Source: a bacterium (GTDB lineage Bacteria > Electryoneota > Electryoneia > Electryoneales > Electryoneaceae). Taken from it: a DNA stretch of 5,512 nt. Each line of letters opens with the position of its first letter. Position 1 is the stretch's first letter. A program made the translations under genes and the position numbers. This document shows, in pieces, positions 5,083-5,512 of this stretch. The stretch covers positions 1 through 5,512 of the forward strand of contig WJJA01000213.1 in assembly GCA_014729955.1 (NCBI GenBank), read 5' to 3'. The notes below the pieces were generated by a model, which saw nothing but the letters and a program-made list of their open reading frames with translations, was not told where the DNA came from and made no database searches.

Positions 5083-5512
5083 CTACGCGATCTCCCCGTC
5101 AATCCGGTTACGAATGTTCGCCACACCCATGCCGAGATAGTAACCGGTGATCAGCATCAGCACCAGTTTCAGCTCGGGGATCATCAGGCGTGTCGGGTTT
5201 TCCTGCCGAACAGCGATGAAAATGCTGATCGCGACGATCACCGCGCCGGTGAGGATGGGGAGGAAGACGTAGAGCAGATCGTGCAGTACGGCGCCGTCAC
5301 GTGCGCCCGGATAGGTTTTTCCCTTCGACTCCAGGTTCTCGACATCGTCCTCGTCCTGCTTGCTGAGCGAGCGTGAGACCAGAGCCTTCACCTCTTCGGC
5401 CAGCATCCCCATACGTGTATCGGAAACGTTCTTGAGCGGAATCGAGAACAGCACGCCGGCACGTCCACGAAAGACCACCATCGGGCGACGCACCCGCCGT
5501 TTCTGCCTGAAC
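5083..5512 (-). CDS. Membrane protein of unknown function, two helices, C-terminal part
   Basis: I do not recognise this family. The frame is open to the right edge. A GTG at 5493 and an ATG at 5481 are possible starts, but neither has a good ribosome site, so the gene may begin outside the window. Counting from the GTG (136 residues), the protein has a basic start (RRPMVVFRGRAG), then a short hydrophobic segment VLFSIPL. A charged cytoplasmic-looking stretch follows (residues 30-65, AEEVKALVSRSLSKQDEDD). Two membrane segments come next: about 72-95 (LLYVFLPILTGAVIVAISIF) and about 108-126 (LKLVLMLITGYYLGMGVA). A short polar tail NIRNRIDGEIA ends it. The GYYLG in the last helix is common in small membrane proteins and says little. 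It has the same strand as the protease, with a 197-base gap, so the two are probably separate units. Confidence 0.75.
   Translation of the reverse strand, partial: FRQKRRVRRPMVVFRGRAGVLFSIPLKNVSDTRMGMLAEEVKALVSRSLSKQDEDDVENLESKGKTYPGARDGAVLHDLLYVFLPILTGAVIVAISIFIAVRQENPTRLMIPELKLVLMLITGYYLGMGVANIRNRIDGEIA

Noticed and set aside
1..5512. CRISPR arrays, tRNA or rRNA genes, toxin-antitoxin pairs, defence genes
   Set aside because: I looked for regularly spaced repeats, tRNA-like cloverleaf signals and recognisable defence or toxin motifs and found none. The three repeat copies are too few and too irregular for an array.

Overview
This is a bacterial window of moderately high GC (estimated by eye). 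It holds five protein genes, two of them cut by the window edges. No rRNA, tRNA, CRISPR array or recognisable transposase was found. The protease has an N-terminal region resembling secreted S8 peptidases of Bacteroidota and relatives, and two or three products look exported or membrane-bound. This fits a Gram-negative heterotroph, perhaps from the wider Bacteroidota-related lineages, but the sequence does not fix the phylum.

Layout. Positions 1-1804 are a plus-strand pair: the C-terminal two thirds of an inositol-monophosphatase-family phosphatase, then an alkaline-phosphatase-superfamily phosphohydrolase (COG3379 type). Their stop and start overlap in TTGA, so they are probably co-transcribed and translationally coupled. 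From 1960 to the right edge all genes are on the minus strand: a small secreted protein of unknown function with a PsbP/DUF1795-like look (1960-2559), a secreted subtilisin-like S8 serine peptidase with all four catalytic-site residues (3125-4885), and the C-terminal part of a two-helix membrane protein of unknown function (5083 to edge). A 9-bp perfect hairpin lies between the convergent genes at about 1890.

The non-coding DNA is the least ordinary part. A repeat with core TANCCCGAAT(A/C)TTTCA(C/T)GA occurs three times: direct copies at 1808 and 2723 and an inverted copy ending at 2978. The 2723-2978 stretch looks like a small non-autonomous (MITE-like) element or transposon remnant. The outermost copies bracket the small secreted-protein gene. 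Immediately beyond lies a cluster of short palindromes and a duplicated 11-mer (3000-3083), before the 3' end of the protease gene.

Function together. The two plus-strand enzymes both act on phosphate esters and may share a pathway, but the substrates cannot be read from the sequence. The minus-strand genes suggest envelope or extracellular work. No clear multi-gene novel system is visible. The repeat family and its possible passenger gene are the best lead.
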